From assembly GCA_943912855.1 (NCBI GenBank), contig CALTVC010000005.1, positions 62,001 through 126,000 of the forward strand: 64,000 bases of DNA, given 5' to 3'. Shown here one piece after another: positions 47,662-56,138 of this stretch. The notes under the pieces are model-generated. The model was given only the letters and a program-made list of their open reading frames with translations. It was not told the DNA's origin and did no database searches. Positions within the stretch are counted from its first letter, which is position 1. Every line of letters starts with the position of its first letter. Origin of the DNA: an uncultured Flavobacterium sp. (GTDB lineage: Bacteria > Bacteroidota > Bacteroidia > Flavobacteriales > Flavobacteriaceae). A program made the translations under genes and the position numbers.

Positions 47662-47669
47662 CAAAGGTA
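47662..47669 (-). promoter_or_regulatory. -7 element of rluF, leaderless mRNA likely
   Basis: TACCTTTG on the minus strand ends 5 bases before ATG 47657, so transcription should begin at or next to the start codon. Confidence 0.65.
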
Positions 47670-47833
47670 CATATTTTAAAGCAGATTTTTTTAGCTGTCG
47701 CGAAAGCGTAAAACCAAGCTAAATTTCACTATCTTTAATACATTACGAATTTTCGGCGTTGTAATCGGTTGGTGGTGTAGGGGTTATTATGTTGAAATCA
47801 AAACACAGTCATAATCGTGAAATATCCCCCTGA

Positions 47834-50218
47834 ATGAAGTTCTGTTACAATTTGCTGTTGTTGTTTTTTGCCTGTACCGCCATGGCGCAGGATGTAGATG
47901 CTGTTTTTGGTAAAATAACCAAACAGCTTCACCTTAGCGACACCGCCAGCCATCCCGACCTGTTTCTGCATTTTGATAAAAACGTATATAAGGCAAATGA
48001 AAACGTATGGTTTTCCGCTTACCTTCTCAATACGGCTAAACTTTCAGACCACCATACCCTGCATATTGTGTTGCTCAACGAAATGAAACAAAGCGTTGTT
48101 GCCACGCACGATTTTGTCTTGAAAGAGGGGCTTGCGGCAAGTAGTTTTACCCTCCCAGATTCGTTGCTTACAGGCAGGTATTGCTTTGCAGCGTATACCA
48201 ATAAAAACCTGTTGGGGCAAAATCCTTATGTATTTCGGCAACCCATAGAAGTGATAGGAATGCGAAAAGACCCGTTTACCATCCGTTTTGAAGGCAAGAT
48301 ACAGGGCGATAGCCTTGTCTATGTTGGCAATGTTACAAAACGCGAGGGGAGGTTCGGCTCAGGCAGGGGTATCTCGTTTGCGGTTTTGGCAGATGGTGCA
48401 TCTTTCAGGAAACTCGAACCCAACCTCGATAGAAACGGAAATTTTACATTCACCATACCAAAATCCCTCGCTTTAAAACAAATTGAAATAGTAGGTAAGG
48501 TAACTGACGGCAAGGAAAAAATGGGTTTCCGGCAGGCGCTCTCTTATGCTTCGGCAACTGGTAGCATTGTGTTTTACCCGGAAGGTAAAGGGCTGCAGGC
48601 AGGTATAAAAACACACATGGCAGTAAATCTGCATACCGCCGCGCGAAAAGGCATTTCGGCACATTGCATTTTGCTTGAAGACGGCAAACAGCTGGCTGAT
48701 TTCGCTACAGATGTTGAAGGAAATGCCTTTCTGGAGTTTGTTCCTAAAGCGCAAAAAAAATACATAGTAAAGTATAAAGACGGAAGCGATATACCAACTC
48801 AGGAGTTTCCAGCTATAGCGGAAAATAAACCAAGGTTACAAGTAGTTACTACCGTGGTTACAGATACGTTGCGGTTGGTATTAACAAATCCTGCTCCTGC
48901 CGAAGACTGTGCTTTAGTCATCCATAATTCGAGGACTATGCTGTATGGGGCGTATGTGCGTGGGCAAAAACCTGTGGTGCAACTAAAAGTTCCCGTGTCG
49001 AGCTGGGAGGGCGGATTGGCGTATGTATGCCTGTATGCTACAGATGGGGCGTTGCTGGAACAGCGCCAGGTGTTTATAAATCCATCGCAGGGCATTAAAG
49101 CCGTTTTGCAGGCAGAAGCAAAAAAGCTACAACCGCTTTCTCCCACAAAAATAAAACTCAGGCTTACCAATAAAGATGGTAAGCCGCTAAAAGGCGTGTT
49201 CTCTTTTTCGTGTGTGCTGGAACAGGCGCTGACCCCCGAAGCGAAAGACATAACCGTGTTTACCCACATGGGGCGTTTCCTGCCCGACAATGTAGTGCTA
49301 GCCGAACGTGGCCTGCTTACCGACGAGAAACGATTAAAACACACCCTGCTGAAACAGGAAAACATATTGGCTGCCCTGCCTGTGCCCAATGTGTCTCAAT
49401 ACCGCCCGGGTGTTTATGATGGGGTTATAAAGTATAATGATTTGCCCATAAAAAACAAGATGGATTTGTTGCTTTTAAATAGTAATATCACAGTAGTCTC
49501 TACCGATGTTGCAGGCAATTTTACCCTGCCCGAAGGAGGGCTGGAGGCTGAACCCGGAAAAAGAATCCTACTCTCCGTATTGCACAAACGCCCAAAAGGG
49601 TATTCCATTTACCTGACTTCAAAATGGGATGGAGCGAATACCATGCTGGCGAGTCAAAACCTGTTGCGCAGTTACGGTAGTAGTGATGATTTGTCTGCCG
49701 ATGAAAAGAAGTTACTGGCAATAAAGGGAAGTACCACGCTCGATGAAGTGGTTATTACCGCTCCAAAGAAACCGGTTAAAGACTACTTTGGCAAAGCCAA
49801 TACCAGCGGGGTGTGTAACGACTATGTATGCCACCTGGGATTTCTTAACTGTCAGGTTCATCCGGCGTATGCCAAGCTTGAAGACGGCCAAAAATGCTAC
49901 ATAGAAACCGGTTTAAGGCCACAGGAGATAACGTATCATTGTGAGTACAAAACCAAAGAACCTTATATTAAGGAACTTGAGCCCATCCTGCCCAATATTG
50001 CCTATATCCCTTTTAATCCGGAAGAGGTTAACATGCCCGAAACCCTTGAAAATACCACCCTGCACTGGCAGGCATTGGTCGTTACCGATGATAATGGAGA
50101 AGCAACAATGAGTTTTTACAGCAACGAACGCAAAGGCAACTTCAGGGCAATTGCACAGGGTATAACCGATGACGGTGTGTTTAGTGCCAAACTACAGTTT
50201 GTGGTAGGTGTTGATTAA
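47834..50218 (+). CDS. Large exported MG2/alpha-2-macroglobulin-like protein
   Basis: A 794-residue exported protein with a signal peptide ending TAMAQ (residue 19). The first domain (about 30-135) resembles a macroglobulin MG2 domain: LFLHFDKNVYKANENVWFSAYLLN, and LTGRYCFAAYTN. Several further beta-sandwich domains follow. At about 642 LDEVVITAP resembles the start of a TonB-receptor plug motif, then a cysteine cluster (GVCNDYVCHLGFLNCQVHP) and a last beta domain LHWQALVVTDDNGEATMSFY typical of this Bacteroidetes family. No barrel, thioester or protease motif is present. It is probably a surface or periplasmic beta-sandwich protein related to A2M-like families; its function is unknown. Confidence 0.75.
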   Translation: MKFCYNLLLLFFACTAMAQDVDAVFGKITKQLHLSDTASHPDLFLHFDKNVYKANENVWFSAYLLNTAKLSDHHTLHIVLLNEMKQSVVATHDFVLKEGLAASSFTLPDSLLTGRYCFAAYTNKNLLGQNPYVFRQPIEVIGMRKDPFTIRFEGKIQGDSLVYVGNVTKREGRFGSGRGISFAVLADGASFRKLEPNLDRNGNFTFTIPKSLALKQIEIVGKVTDGKEKMGFRQALSYASATGSIVFYPEGKGLQAGIKTHMAVNLHTAARKGISAHCILLEDGKQLADFATDVEGNAFLEFVPKAQKKYIVKYKDGSDIPTQEFPAIAENKPRLQVVTTVVTDTLRLVLTNPAPAEDCALVIHNSRTMLYGAYVRGQKPVVQLKVPVSSWEGGLAYVCLYATDGALLEQRQVFINPSQGIKAVLQAEAKKLQPLSPTKIKLRLTNKDGKPLKGVFSFSCVLEQALTPEAKDITVFTHMGRFLPDNVVLAERGLLTDEKRLKHTLLKQENILAALPVPNVSQYRPGVYDGVIKYNDLPIKNKMDLLLLNSNITVVSTDVAGNFTLPEGGLEAEPGKRILLSVLHKRPKGYSIYLTSKWDGANTMLASQNLLRSYGSSDDLSADEKKLLAIKGSTTLDEVVITAPKKPVKDYFGKANTSGVCNDYVCHLGFLNCQVHPAYAKLEDGQKCYIETGLRPQEITYHCEYKTKEPYIKELEPILPNIAYIPFNPEEVNMPETLENTTLHWQALVVTDDNGEATMSFYSNERKGNFRAIAQGITDDGVFSAKLQFVVGVD

Positions 50219-50652
50219 ATGGTTTTCCTGCTGTTTTGGTTTTGCGCAACAAATTGCAGCATACTATAGATGCTCCAAAATGGTGGGCCAACTTCTGTTG
50301 TAAGGAGTTTTTCATCCCCGTTTTGTAGTTGTAAAACCAGGTGGCGCATTTCTGTTTTTGGTGTTACAACACCCGAAAGTTTTCCCTCAATGTCGCTAAC
50401 TACCCATTTTAAATCGGTAAATGGTATACGGGAAATTCCTGAAAGGGTGCTGAAAACTAATTTTTGGTTGCTGATTACCGCCCATTCGTTAACCGACTCA
50501 AAGTATTCAACCACAATCGTTTCCTCCTCCGTAAGTTCAAACGGGACTTTGTATCGTAACAGGTTGTTTACCACAATACGGGTTTTGTCCGTTTCTCCGC
50601 CATTTCGCAGAAAAACACTTTTCATTACAGAAGTGCTTACGGGTTTTTGCAT
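50215..50652 (-). CDS. Protein of unknown function, PH-like
   Basis: A 145-residue cytoplasmic protein with no signal or membrane span. The alternation of short strands (RIVVNNLLRYKVPFELTEEE, WAVISNQKLVFSTLSGISRIPFTDLKWV) and a C-terminal helix (WSIYSMLQFVAQ) resembles a PH-like barrel with its capping helix, but this is only a pattern match. Its stop codon overlaps the convergent MG2-protein gene by four bases. Another start, ATG ten codons in, is possible. It may be co-transcribed with the upstream hydrolase (24-base gap). Confidence 0.6.
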   Translation of the reverse strand: MQKPVSTSVMKSVFLRNGGETDKTRIVVNNLLRYKVPFELTEEETIVVEYFESVNEWAVISNQKLVFSTLSGISRIPFTDLKWVVSDIEGKLSGVVTPKTEMRHLVLQLQNGDEKLLTTEVGPPFWSIYSMLQFVAQNQNSRKTI

Positions 50653-50676
50653 GGTGTGGATTGGGTTTTGAAATCC

Positions 50677-51549
50677 TTATGCTATTTCTTCATTAGCCAT
50701 ATCGTCTTCTTCAAATAGGAACGCGTAAATACGCTTATATAACCCGTCATCGTGCAGGCGGTGCCCCATGCCTTTGGTGGCTATAAACTTGGCGTTTGTA
50801 TAGGCTTCGGCTATGCGCTGGCCTTCGGTAAAGGCTACGGTCTCGTCCTGGCGGTCGTGTACTATAAGCCCCGGTACATCTATTTTACGGGCAAAACCCG
50901 CTGCCGAAAATGCCATAGGGTCAAGCCCAAAGCGATCGGTACAATGCTTTTTCAGGTTTTTGAAGATACGCTTGTTTAAGCCCAGTGTTTTGCGGTAGTT
51001 GTTTAGTACAATGGTCAGTTCGCTGGGTGCGCCCAGTATAACCAGTTTTTCTACAAACGGGTTAGGGTAGTGCGCCTGAAAAAAAAGTGTGGTAGCTCCG
51101 CCAAGCGAATGCCCTATAAGGTAATTTGGCTGGTATTTCTGCACCATTACATTTACATATTCGGCATAGCGTGGTATGGTGTATTCCTTGCCGTCAGACA
51201 GTCCATGTGCCGGAGCATCTAATGCTATGATGGTGCATCCTGCCTTACGCAGGTAGCTGATGAGCAGTTTCCAACGTGCCGAATTGCTTTCCCAGCCGTG
51301 TATGAGCAGTACTTTGGTTTCATTGCCCGGCCATACATACGCCTGGAAATTGCCACCGTTATGAAAAATCGTTTCCAGCTCCGCTTCGCGCAGTATGCCC
51401 GGCAGGTCGTTGCGTTTCAGCTGGCCATACAAAGGCTTGCTGAAATAACGGTAGGCCAGCCCAGTGGCTTTTGCAGGTGCTACATAGCTAAGCAGGTTAA
51501 TGCCCAGCCCCAGGAGTTTGGCTACGATTTTTGTTACTATAGGTGGCAT
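50677..51549 (-). CDS. Alpha/beta hydrolase
   Basis: A 290-residue alpha/beta hydrolase. An N-terminal hydrophobic helix (LLGLGINLLSYVAPAKATGL) may associate with the membrane. The fold is marked by VLLIHGWESNSARW (oxyanion region), ALDAPAHGLSDG, the nucleophile elbow GHSLGG (Ser near 146), acid in VHDRQDETV and His in GMGHRLHDD. The acidic tail (FEEDDMANEEIA) is unusual. The substrate is unknown; lipase, esterase and acyl-transferase relatives share this pattern. Confidence 0.85.
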   Translation of the reverse strand: MPPIVTKIVAKLLGLGINLLSYVAPAKATGLAYRYFSKPLYGQLKRNDLPGILREAELETIFHNGGNFQAYVWPGNETKVLLIHGWESNSARWKLLISYLRKAGCTIIALDAPAHGLSDGKEYTIPRYAEYVNVMVQKYQPNYLIGHSLGGATTLFFQAHYPNPFVEKLVILGAPSELTIVLNNYRKTLGLNKRIFKNLKKHCTDRFGLDPMAFSAAGFARKIDVPGLIVHDRQDETVAFTEGQRIAEAYTNAKFIATKGMGHRLHDDGLYKRIYAFLFEEDDMANEEIA

Positions 51550-51560
51550 AGGGTATAAAA

Positions 51561-51586
51561 GAAAAGCCTCCGAAAGGAGGCTTTAT
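51561..51586 (-). terminator. Terminator of the coiled-coil protein gene
   Basis: AAAGCCTCC (51563-51571) pairs with GGAGGCTTT (51576-51584) around GAAA. On the minus strand TTTTCTTTT follows, 9 bases past the stop. Confidence 0.85.
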
Positions 51587-51592
51587 TATATT

Positions 51593-52372
51593 TTAGATAC
51601 TTGCAAAAAGTTCATCCATTTTCTCCCTTTCTTCATCAGCAAGTGAGCTGTCTACAAGGATACGGCCACTGTGCTCATCTGTAAGGATTTTTTTGCGGGC
51701 AGCGATTTCCATTTGCGTTTGCGGCGGAATGGTGAAGAATGAACCTGCGCTGGCACCCCTTTCTATAGATACCACGGCAAGACCGTTACGCACGCTTCCA
51801 CGAATCCTGTCGTAAGCTGCAAGAAGACGCTCTTCTATAAGCGCACGGAACTCATCAGATTTTGATTTAAGGAAGTTCTCTTCTTTTTCAGTTTCACCCA
51901 TAATCGCGTCAAGCTCTGATTTTTTGTGCTCAAGGTGTGTAGTCTTAGAGTCAAGTTTTTCCTGGCTTTGTGCGATTGTTTCTTTTTTGTGCTCTATAGA
52001 AGCTTTCATTTCTTTAATGTGCTTCTCTGCAAGCTGTATTTCAAGTTCCTGGAACTCTACCTCTTTAGTAAGAGAGTTAAATTCGCGGTTGTTGCGTACG
52101 CTTTTTTGCTGTTCAGCATATTTTTTAATGGCTGTTTTGTGGTCGTCAATAGCGTTTTTCTTCGCTTTTATTTGATCCTCAATGCCTTCAAGGTCAGTTT
52201 TAAGCTTTTCAAGCCTTGTGCTAAGACCCGCCACTTCATCTTCAAGGTCTTCTACCTCTAGTGGTAGTTCGCCTCTCACGTTCCTTATTTCATCAATCCT
52301 AGAATCGATTAATTGCAGGTCGTAAAGTGCCCTTAACTTTTCTTCAACGCTTAATTCCTTAATGTTAGCCAT
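51593..52372 (-). CDS. Coiled-coil protein of the C4 zinc-ribbon (DUF164) family
   Basis: A 259-residue protein, mostly a long coiled coil (residues 35-180, rich in Glu/Lys heptads), with the family's closing domain AVVSIERGASAGSFFTIPPQ, MEIAARKKILTDEHSGRILVDSSL. In typical members this end holds two CxxC pairs binding zinc; here all four positions are non-cysteine, so metal binding is lost. The IPPQ and GRIL landmarks remain and support the assignment. The gene lies near the Nif3 gene, its frequent neighbour, with one small gene between. The role is unknown; links to RNA processing or metal handling are proposed for the family. Confidence 0.85.
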   Translation of the reverse strand: MANIKELSVEEKLRALYDLQLIDSRIDEIRNVRGELPLEVEDLEDEVAGLSTRLEKLKTDLEGIEDQIKAKKNAIDDHKTAIKKYAEQQKSVRNNREFNSLTKEVEFQELEIQLAEKHIKEMKASIEHKKETIAQSQEKLDSKTTHLEHKKSELDAIMGETEKEENFLKSKSDEFRALIEERLLAAYDRIRGSVRNGLAVVSIERGASAGSFFTIPPQTQMEIAARKKILTDEHSGRILVDSSLADEEREKMDELFASI

Positions 52373-52422
52373 ATTTGTAAGTACTTATAACTGAGTTTTA
52401 CTTTCTTCTGATAAAATGAATG

Positions 52423-52430
52423 CAAAATTA
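52423..52430 (-). promoter_or_regulatory. -7 element of the coiled-coil gene
   Basis: TAATTTTG on the minus strand matches TAnnTTTG, 50 bases upstream of the start codon at 52372. Confidence 0.5.
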
Positions 52431-52524
52431 TAAATTTTTTTTGTTATGTAAAGGATAATCTTTATTTTGTTGCTTTCTGTTCTTTTGCAGAGATTAAGTT
52501 TTTTATACCAACCCAACTTTTACT

Positions 52525-53046
52525 GTGAATATTGAACAACAATTAGGAATTTGTGCCAATGAAATCAACATTGGACTCAAAGCAAAGGCTGTTAACAGGC
52601 TTAACCTTCTCATTAAAGAATACCCTGACGAAATCAGTGTGCGCGAGACTTTAGGGCAATTGTATTTTGATGCCGGTTTTTATGATGCTGCAGGGTTACA
52701 ATGGTTACTCTGTGAAACTACTCCCGAACGTGAAAAATGCGTATCAATATATTTTAAGACCATTAACGGATCAGCAAGACAGGCGCTTCGCGAATATAAA
52801 TATCGCGGCAAGGAAGAAGTACTGCCTGATTACGCTCTTGCAAAGCTTAAAGCACTACAACTAAAAGCCAATACATCGGGCAAGAAAAATTACAAACAAC
52901 ATACGACACCTCCACCCGTTAAAGAAATATCGCCAATTGTTAGTAATTTAACGAAATTAGGGTGTTTACTCTTTGTAATTGTTTTTGTTATAGCACTACT
53001 GATTGGTGTAATAGACTTGTTTAGTCTTGTAAAAAACCAGTTCTAA
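52525..53046 (+). CDS. DUF6584-like protein with C-terminal membrane anchor
   Basis: A 173-residue protein starting at GTG 52525. The first ~100 residues form TPR-like helices: AVNRLNLLIKEYPDEISVRETLGQLYFDAGFYDAAGLQWLLCE, resembling the DUF6584 pattern (short repeat regions with WYL-like ends). A polar linker follows, then a single hydrophobic C-terminal segment at about 146-168 (LGCLLFVIVFVIALLIGVIDLF). It is inserted between the coiled-coil gene and the Nif3 gene, on the opposite strand to both, and its stop overlaps the Nif3 stop by four bases. The function is unknown. Confidence 0.7.
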   Translation: MNIEQQLGICANEINIGLKAKAVNRLNLLIKEYPDEISVRETLGQLYFDAGFYDAAGLQWLLCETTPEREKCVSIYFKTINGSARQALREYKYRGKEEVLPDYALAKLKALQLKANTSGKKNYKQHTTPPPVKEISPIVSNLTKLGCLLFVIVFVIALLIGVIDLFSLVKNQF

Positions 53047-54137
53047 AAATACTTTACGGGATTGGTATCCACTTTGCTTACCAAAATCATGATGCCGTTG
53101 CTGTGCGACTTCAGGAAGTTAGCCATGTATTGAGCTGTGTAGCGTTCGCTTTCGTAGTGACCTATGTCGGCAAGGAGCAGTTTGTTCTCCGCTTCATAAA
53201 ACTGGTGGTATTTCAGGTCGGCGGTAAGATAAGCATCGGCTTCGGCAGCAATGGCGTTTTTAATAGCAAAGCTCCCCGAACCACCCAGTACGGCAACCTT
53301 TTTTATGTCTTTGCCAAGCAACCCGCTATGGCGTATTCCCCCGGCGAGCATTTTGTCTTTAACCAGTTGCAGGAACTCGGTTTCAGGTAAAGCTTCGGGT
53401 AGTTCGCCTACCATGCCCAGGCCAATGTTCTGGTGGCGGTTTTGAAGGTTGTATATTTCGTAGGCTACTTCCTCGTACACATGGTTTTCAAAAAGCGCTT
53501 TCAGGATGCTTCCTTCTAAATGTTTCTCAAAGGTGATTTCCACTTTAATCTCGGCGGCTTCCATAAACTTACCACGTTCGCCTACAACGGGATTGCTGTT
53601 GTCATTACCCTGGTAGGTGCCTGTGCCCTGACTGCAAAAACTGCAGTTTTCGTAATTACCTATTTTGCCCGCGCCCGCTGCAAAAAGCGCGTTTAATAAT
53701 TGCGAATGATTACTGGGTATGGTATAGGTAACCAACTTACGGATAAACCCTTCTTTAGGTACAAGGATTTTGGTGTTGGTCAAACCCAGCGCGTCGGCAA
53801 ATATTTTGTTTACTCCGTCTATATGATTGTCCAGTGCGGTATGCGTGGCGTATATGGCAATGTCGTTTTTAATAGCTTTTAGTACGGCACGCTCCACGTA
53901 GTTTTTTCCGGTAATCTTTTTTAGCCCCGAAAACAAAATAGGGTGGAAGCATACTATTAGGTTGCATTCTTTGGCTATGGCTTCGTCTATTACGGCTTCG
54001 AGCGCGTCGTGGCATACCAGTATTCCTGTGGTTTCGGCAGATGCATCTCCGGTAAGCAACCCTACATTGTCAAAGTCTTCGGCGTATGCCAAAGGTGCCA
54101 TTTTTTCAAGGATATGTATTACGTTTTTAATTGTCAT
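53043..54137 (-). CDS. Nif3-like dinuclear metal-centre protein
   Basis: A 364-residue protein of the Nif3/YbgI (DUF34) family, forming ring-shaped hexamers with a two-metal site. Metal-binding blocks are DFDNVGLLTG, the IVCFHPILFSG histidine (His65), the THTALDNHIDGVN pair near 98-106 and the C-terminal ADIGHYESE. The middle (about 130-235) is an inserted PII-like ferredoxin-fold domain found in longer members. GTP cyclohydrolase I type 2 annotations of relatives are doubtful. Its near neighbour, the coiled-coil gene at 51593, is its common genomic partner. Confidence 0.92.
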   Translation of the reverse strand: MTIKNVIHILEKMAPLAYAEDFDNVGLLTGDASAETTGILVCHDALEAVIDEAIAKECNLIVCFHPILFSGLKKITGKNYVERAVLKAIKNDIAIYATHTALDNHIDGVNKIFADALGLTNTKILVPKEGFIRKLVTYTIPSNHSQLLNALFAAGAGKIGNYENCSFCSQGTGTYQGNDNSNPVVGERGKFMEAAEIKVEITFEKHLEGSILKALFENHVYEEVAYEIYNLQNRHQNIGLGMVGELPEALPETEFLQLVKDKMLAGGIRHSGLLGKDIKKVAVLGGSGSFAIKNAIAAEADAYLTADLKYHQFYEAENKLLLADIGHYESERYTAQYMANFLKSHSNGIMILVSKVDTNPVKYF

Positions 54138-54224
54138 GATCTTGATGGTTTATATTGTAAAGGTACAAAACAAAAAAAACTGCCCGAAAGCAGTTTTATA
54201 TATCTTAAGATATCGATTCTTAAA

Positions 54225-54731
54225 TTATTGGCAAGTAGTAAGTTGTTTTTGTATGTTAACATACGTGTCATAACCTACCTGCATATCTACGCCTTGTACA
54301 AATGCATTACCGTTAGTGCCTTTACAAACTGTTGTTTGGTCTACGTTTACGCCTCCCAGAGGGTAAGCTGCGCAGGTAACACAGTTAGTTGTAGGAGTGC
54401 CCGGCTCTGTACTTCCGCCACCGCCTGTACCGCCTCCTGTTCCACCCGGAGTGTAGGTGTTGTCGCAGTAAAGTGAAAAATAATCGGCTGGAGTAAGTCC
54501 TGTGTTACCACCGTTTACATATATAATGTCTACGGTTTCGGCTTCGTCACCTTCACCTATGGTAGTTGGTGCCACACATACTTCGTAATCCTCGGGCTTT
54601 TCAGGGTTTACGCCTGCTACTTCACATACCTGGCATCCGGTGTAGGCTATAACAGGTATCTTGTTCTCTTCAGAACACGAAACAAGGGTAAGAGCTCCCA
54701 GTGCAGCCAGGGAAAGTATCAATTTTTTCAT
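54225..54731 (-). CDS. Cysteine-rich lipoprotein with duplicated Cys4 unit
   Basis: A 168-residue lipoprotein with lipobox LVSC (Cys19). Two units with the same cysteine layout follow. The first (about 33-90) has GCQVC, then YEVC and a closing YFSLYC; the second (about 113-167) has NCVTC, then TTVC and QLTTC. They are joined by a Gly/Thr/Ser-rich linker (GGTGGGTGGGGS). This reads as an internal duplication. The CxxC pairs could bind a metal or form disulfides. I do not recognise the family. It is a single leftward gene at the end of a 369-base gap. Confidence 0.72.
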   Translation of the reverse strand: MKKLILSLAALGALTLVSCSEENKIPVIAYTGCQVCEVAGVNPEKPEDYEVCVAPTTIGEGDEAETVDIIYVNGGNTGLTPADYFSLYCDNTYTPGGTGGGTGGGGSTEPGTPTTNCVTCAAYPLGGVNVDQTTVCKGTNGNAFVQGVDMQVGYDTYVNIQKQLTTCQ

Positions 54732-54973
54732 TTTTTACTACACATTAATTTTTGTGAACAGCAAAAGAATAAAAAAGCGTAATTATATCCAAATCTTTCA
54801 GTTAAAAGTTTAGCATTTTTGTTGTTTTGGCAGATACCTGTACTCAAAAAGTTTTAAAATATTTTTTTAAGCCGATAGCTTGTTTAAAAAATACAGGCTT
54901 CCTAAAAAAGCAATGTCCTAAAATATGAATGTTGCCTATGATTACCGTCATGTTTTTAGTGTTTTGAGGTGGT

Positions 54974-54981
54974 TATCTTTG
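54974..54981 (+). promoter_or_regulatory. Distal -7 element upstream of lpxK
   Basis: TATCTTTG matches TAnnTTTG, about 120 bases before the lpxK start. Confidence 0.5.
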
Positions 54982-55046
54982 TGACTCAAATATTAAAAAA
55001 TCCTGCTTTTAGCGTTAAAGCAATCCGGGAGTAGGGGGTAAAAACC

Positions 55047-55054
55047 TATCTTTG
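55047..55054 (+). promoter_or_regulatory. Proximal -7 element of lpxK
   Basis: TATCTTTG matches TAnnTTTG, 46 bases before ATG 55101, giving a leader with a small CCGG hairpin. Confidence 0.55.
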
Positions 55055-55100
55055 TAATGATGCTCCGGTGTGTTGCCGGATGTTTTTTGTGTTTAAATGT

Positions 55101-56138
55101 ATGAAGAAACTCAGGTTAGTACTGCTGCCGTTTTCGCTTATTTATGGGTTGGTAACCGCCATACGGAATATGTTTTACAACAATGGTGTGTTTGCATCGA
55201 CAGGTTTCAACACGCCGATTATTGCGGTAGGTAACCTCAGTACGGGCGGAACAGGGAAAACCCCGCAAACCGAATACCTCATTCGGCTGCTTACTCCTAT
55301 ATATAGGGTGGCGGTGCTGAGTCGTGGTTACGGGCGAAAATCTGTAGGGTATGTATTGGCAGACGATACTGCTTCGGCACAAACCCTGGGCGATGAACCG
55401 TTTCAGTTTTATACCAAATTTAAAGACAGCATCCGTGTAGCGGTAGATGCCAATAGGGTTGCCGGCATTACAAATCTATTAAACCTTTCTCCCAAACCTG
55501 AAGTAATAGTGCTGGATGATGCTTACCAGCACCGTAAGGTTACGGCGGGCTTTTATATATTGCTCACAGCGTACGGCGATATTTATGCCGATGATTTCAT
55601 TCTTCCTGCAGGCAACCTGCGCGAAAGCAGGGCAGGTGCAAAACGAGCGGGGGTAATCGTGGTAACCAAATGTCCTCCTGATATTTCTGCTGAAGAGCAG
55701 CAACAGATCATAAATAGGCTAAAGCCAAAGCAGGGACAGCAGGTGTTTTTTAGTTGTATTGCCTATGATGATTTGGTCTATGGCGATGGCAGTACCAAAA
55801 GTGTAGCCGATATTAAGGCTGAGCCAAAAGTATTGGTGGCAGGCATAGCCAAACCGCAGCCGTTTTACAACCACCTGAAAACCGATGGCGATAGTATAAA
55901 AACCTATCCAGACCATCATGATTTTACCGAAACAGAAATAAACGAACTGATAAAGCTTTCTGAAACAAAAACCATTGTTACCACCGAGAAGGATTACATG
56001 CGCCTTAAAGGTAGGCTACCACAGGGCAAATTGTTTTACCTGCCCATAAAGAGTCGCTTTATAACCGGGGGTAACGATTTTGATAAAACCATTTTAAACT
56101 ATGTGGAACGAAGTACAGCAAACAGTAGACTACATTAA
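55101..56138 (+). CDS. lpxK: Tetraacyldisaccharide 4'-kinase
   Basis: A 345-residue inner-membrane-associated kinase that phosphorylates the 4' position of the lipid A precursor. An N-terminal hydrophobic helix (LVLLPFSLIYGLVTAIRNM) anchors it. The P-loop VGNLSTGGTGKTP spans about 43-55, followed by LSRGYGRK, GDEPFQ, LDDAYQHR (about 140-147, the Walker B-like metal site) and the late TTEKDYMRL. ATG 55101 is chosen over upstream GTG frames because it begins the conserved KKLRLVLLP helix. Its last 38 bases overlap the punA gene in another frame. Confidence 0.93.
   Translation: MKKLRLVLLPFSLIYGLVTAIRNMFYNNGVFASTGFNTPIIAVGNLSTGGTGKTPQTEYLIRLLTPIYRVAVLSRGYGRKSVGYVLADDTASAQTLGDEPFQFYTKFKDSIRVAVDANRVAGITNLLNLSPKPEVIVLDDAYQHRKVTAGFYILLTAYGDIYADDFILPAGNLRESRAGAKRAGVIVVTKCPPDISAEEQQQIINRLKPKQGQQVFFSCIAYDDLVYGDGSTKSVADIKAEPKVLVAGIAKPQPFYNHLKTDGDSIKTYPDHHDFTETEINELIKLSETKTIVTTEKDYMRLKGRLPQGKLFYLPIKSRFITGGNDFDKTILNYVERSTANSRLH

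Larger units (their letters stand above)
54732..55100. other. Intergenic region before lpxK
   Basis: It holds two exact TAnnTTTG elements facing lpxK and a short CCGG hairpin in the proximal leader (55065-55079). Apart from these it is AT-rich with nothing else recognisable. Confidence 0.5.

Noticed and set aside
54974..55100. Upstream extension of lpxK from GTG 55068
   Set aside because: The added residues (CCRMFFVFKC) are unlike the family's start, which begins at the KKLRLVLLP helix from ATG 55101.
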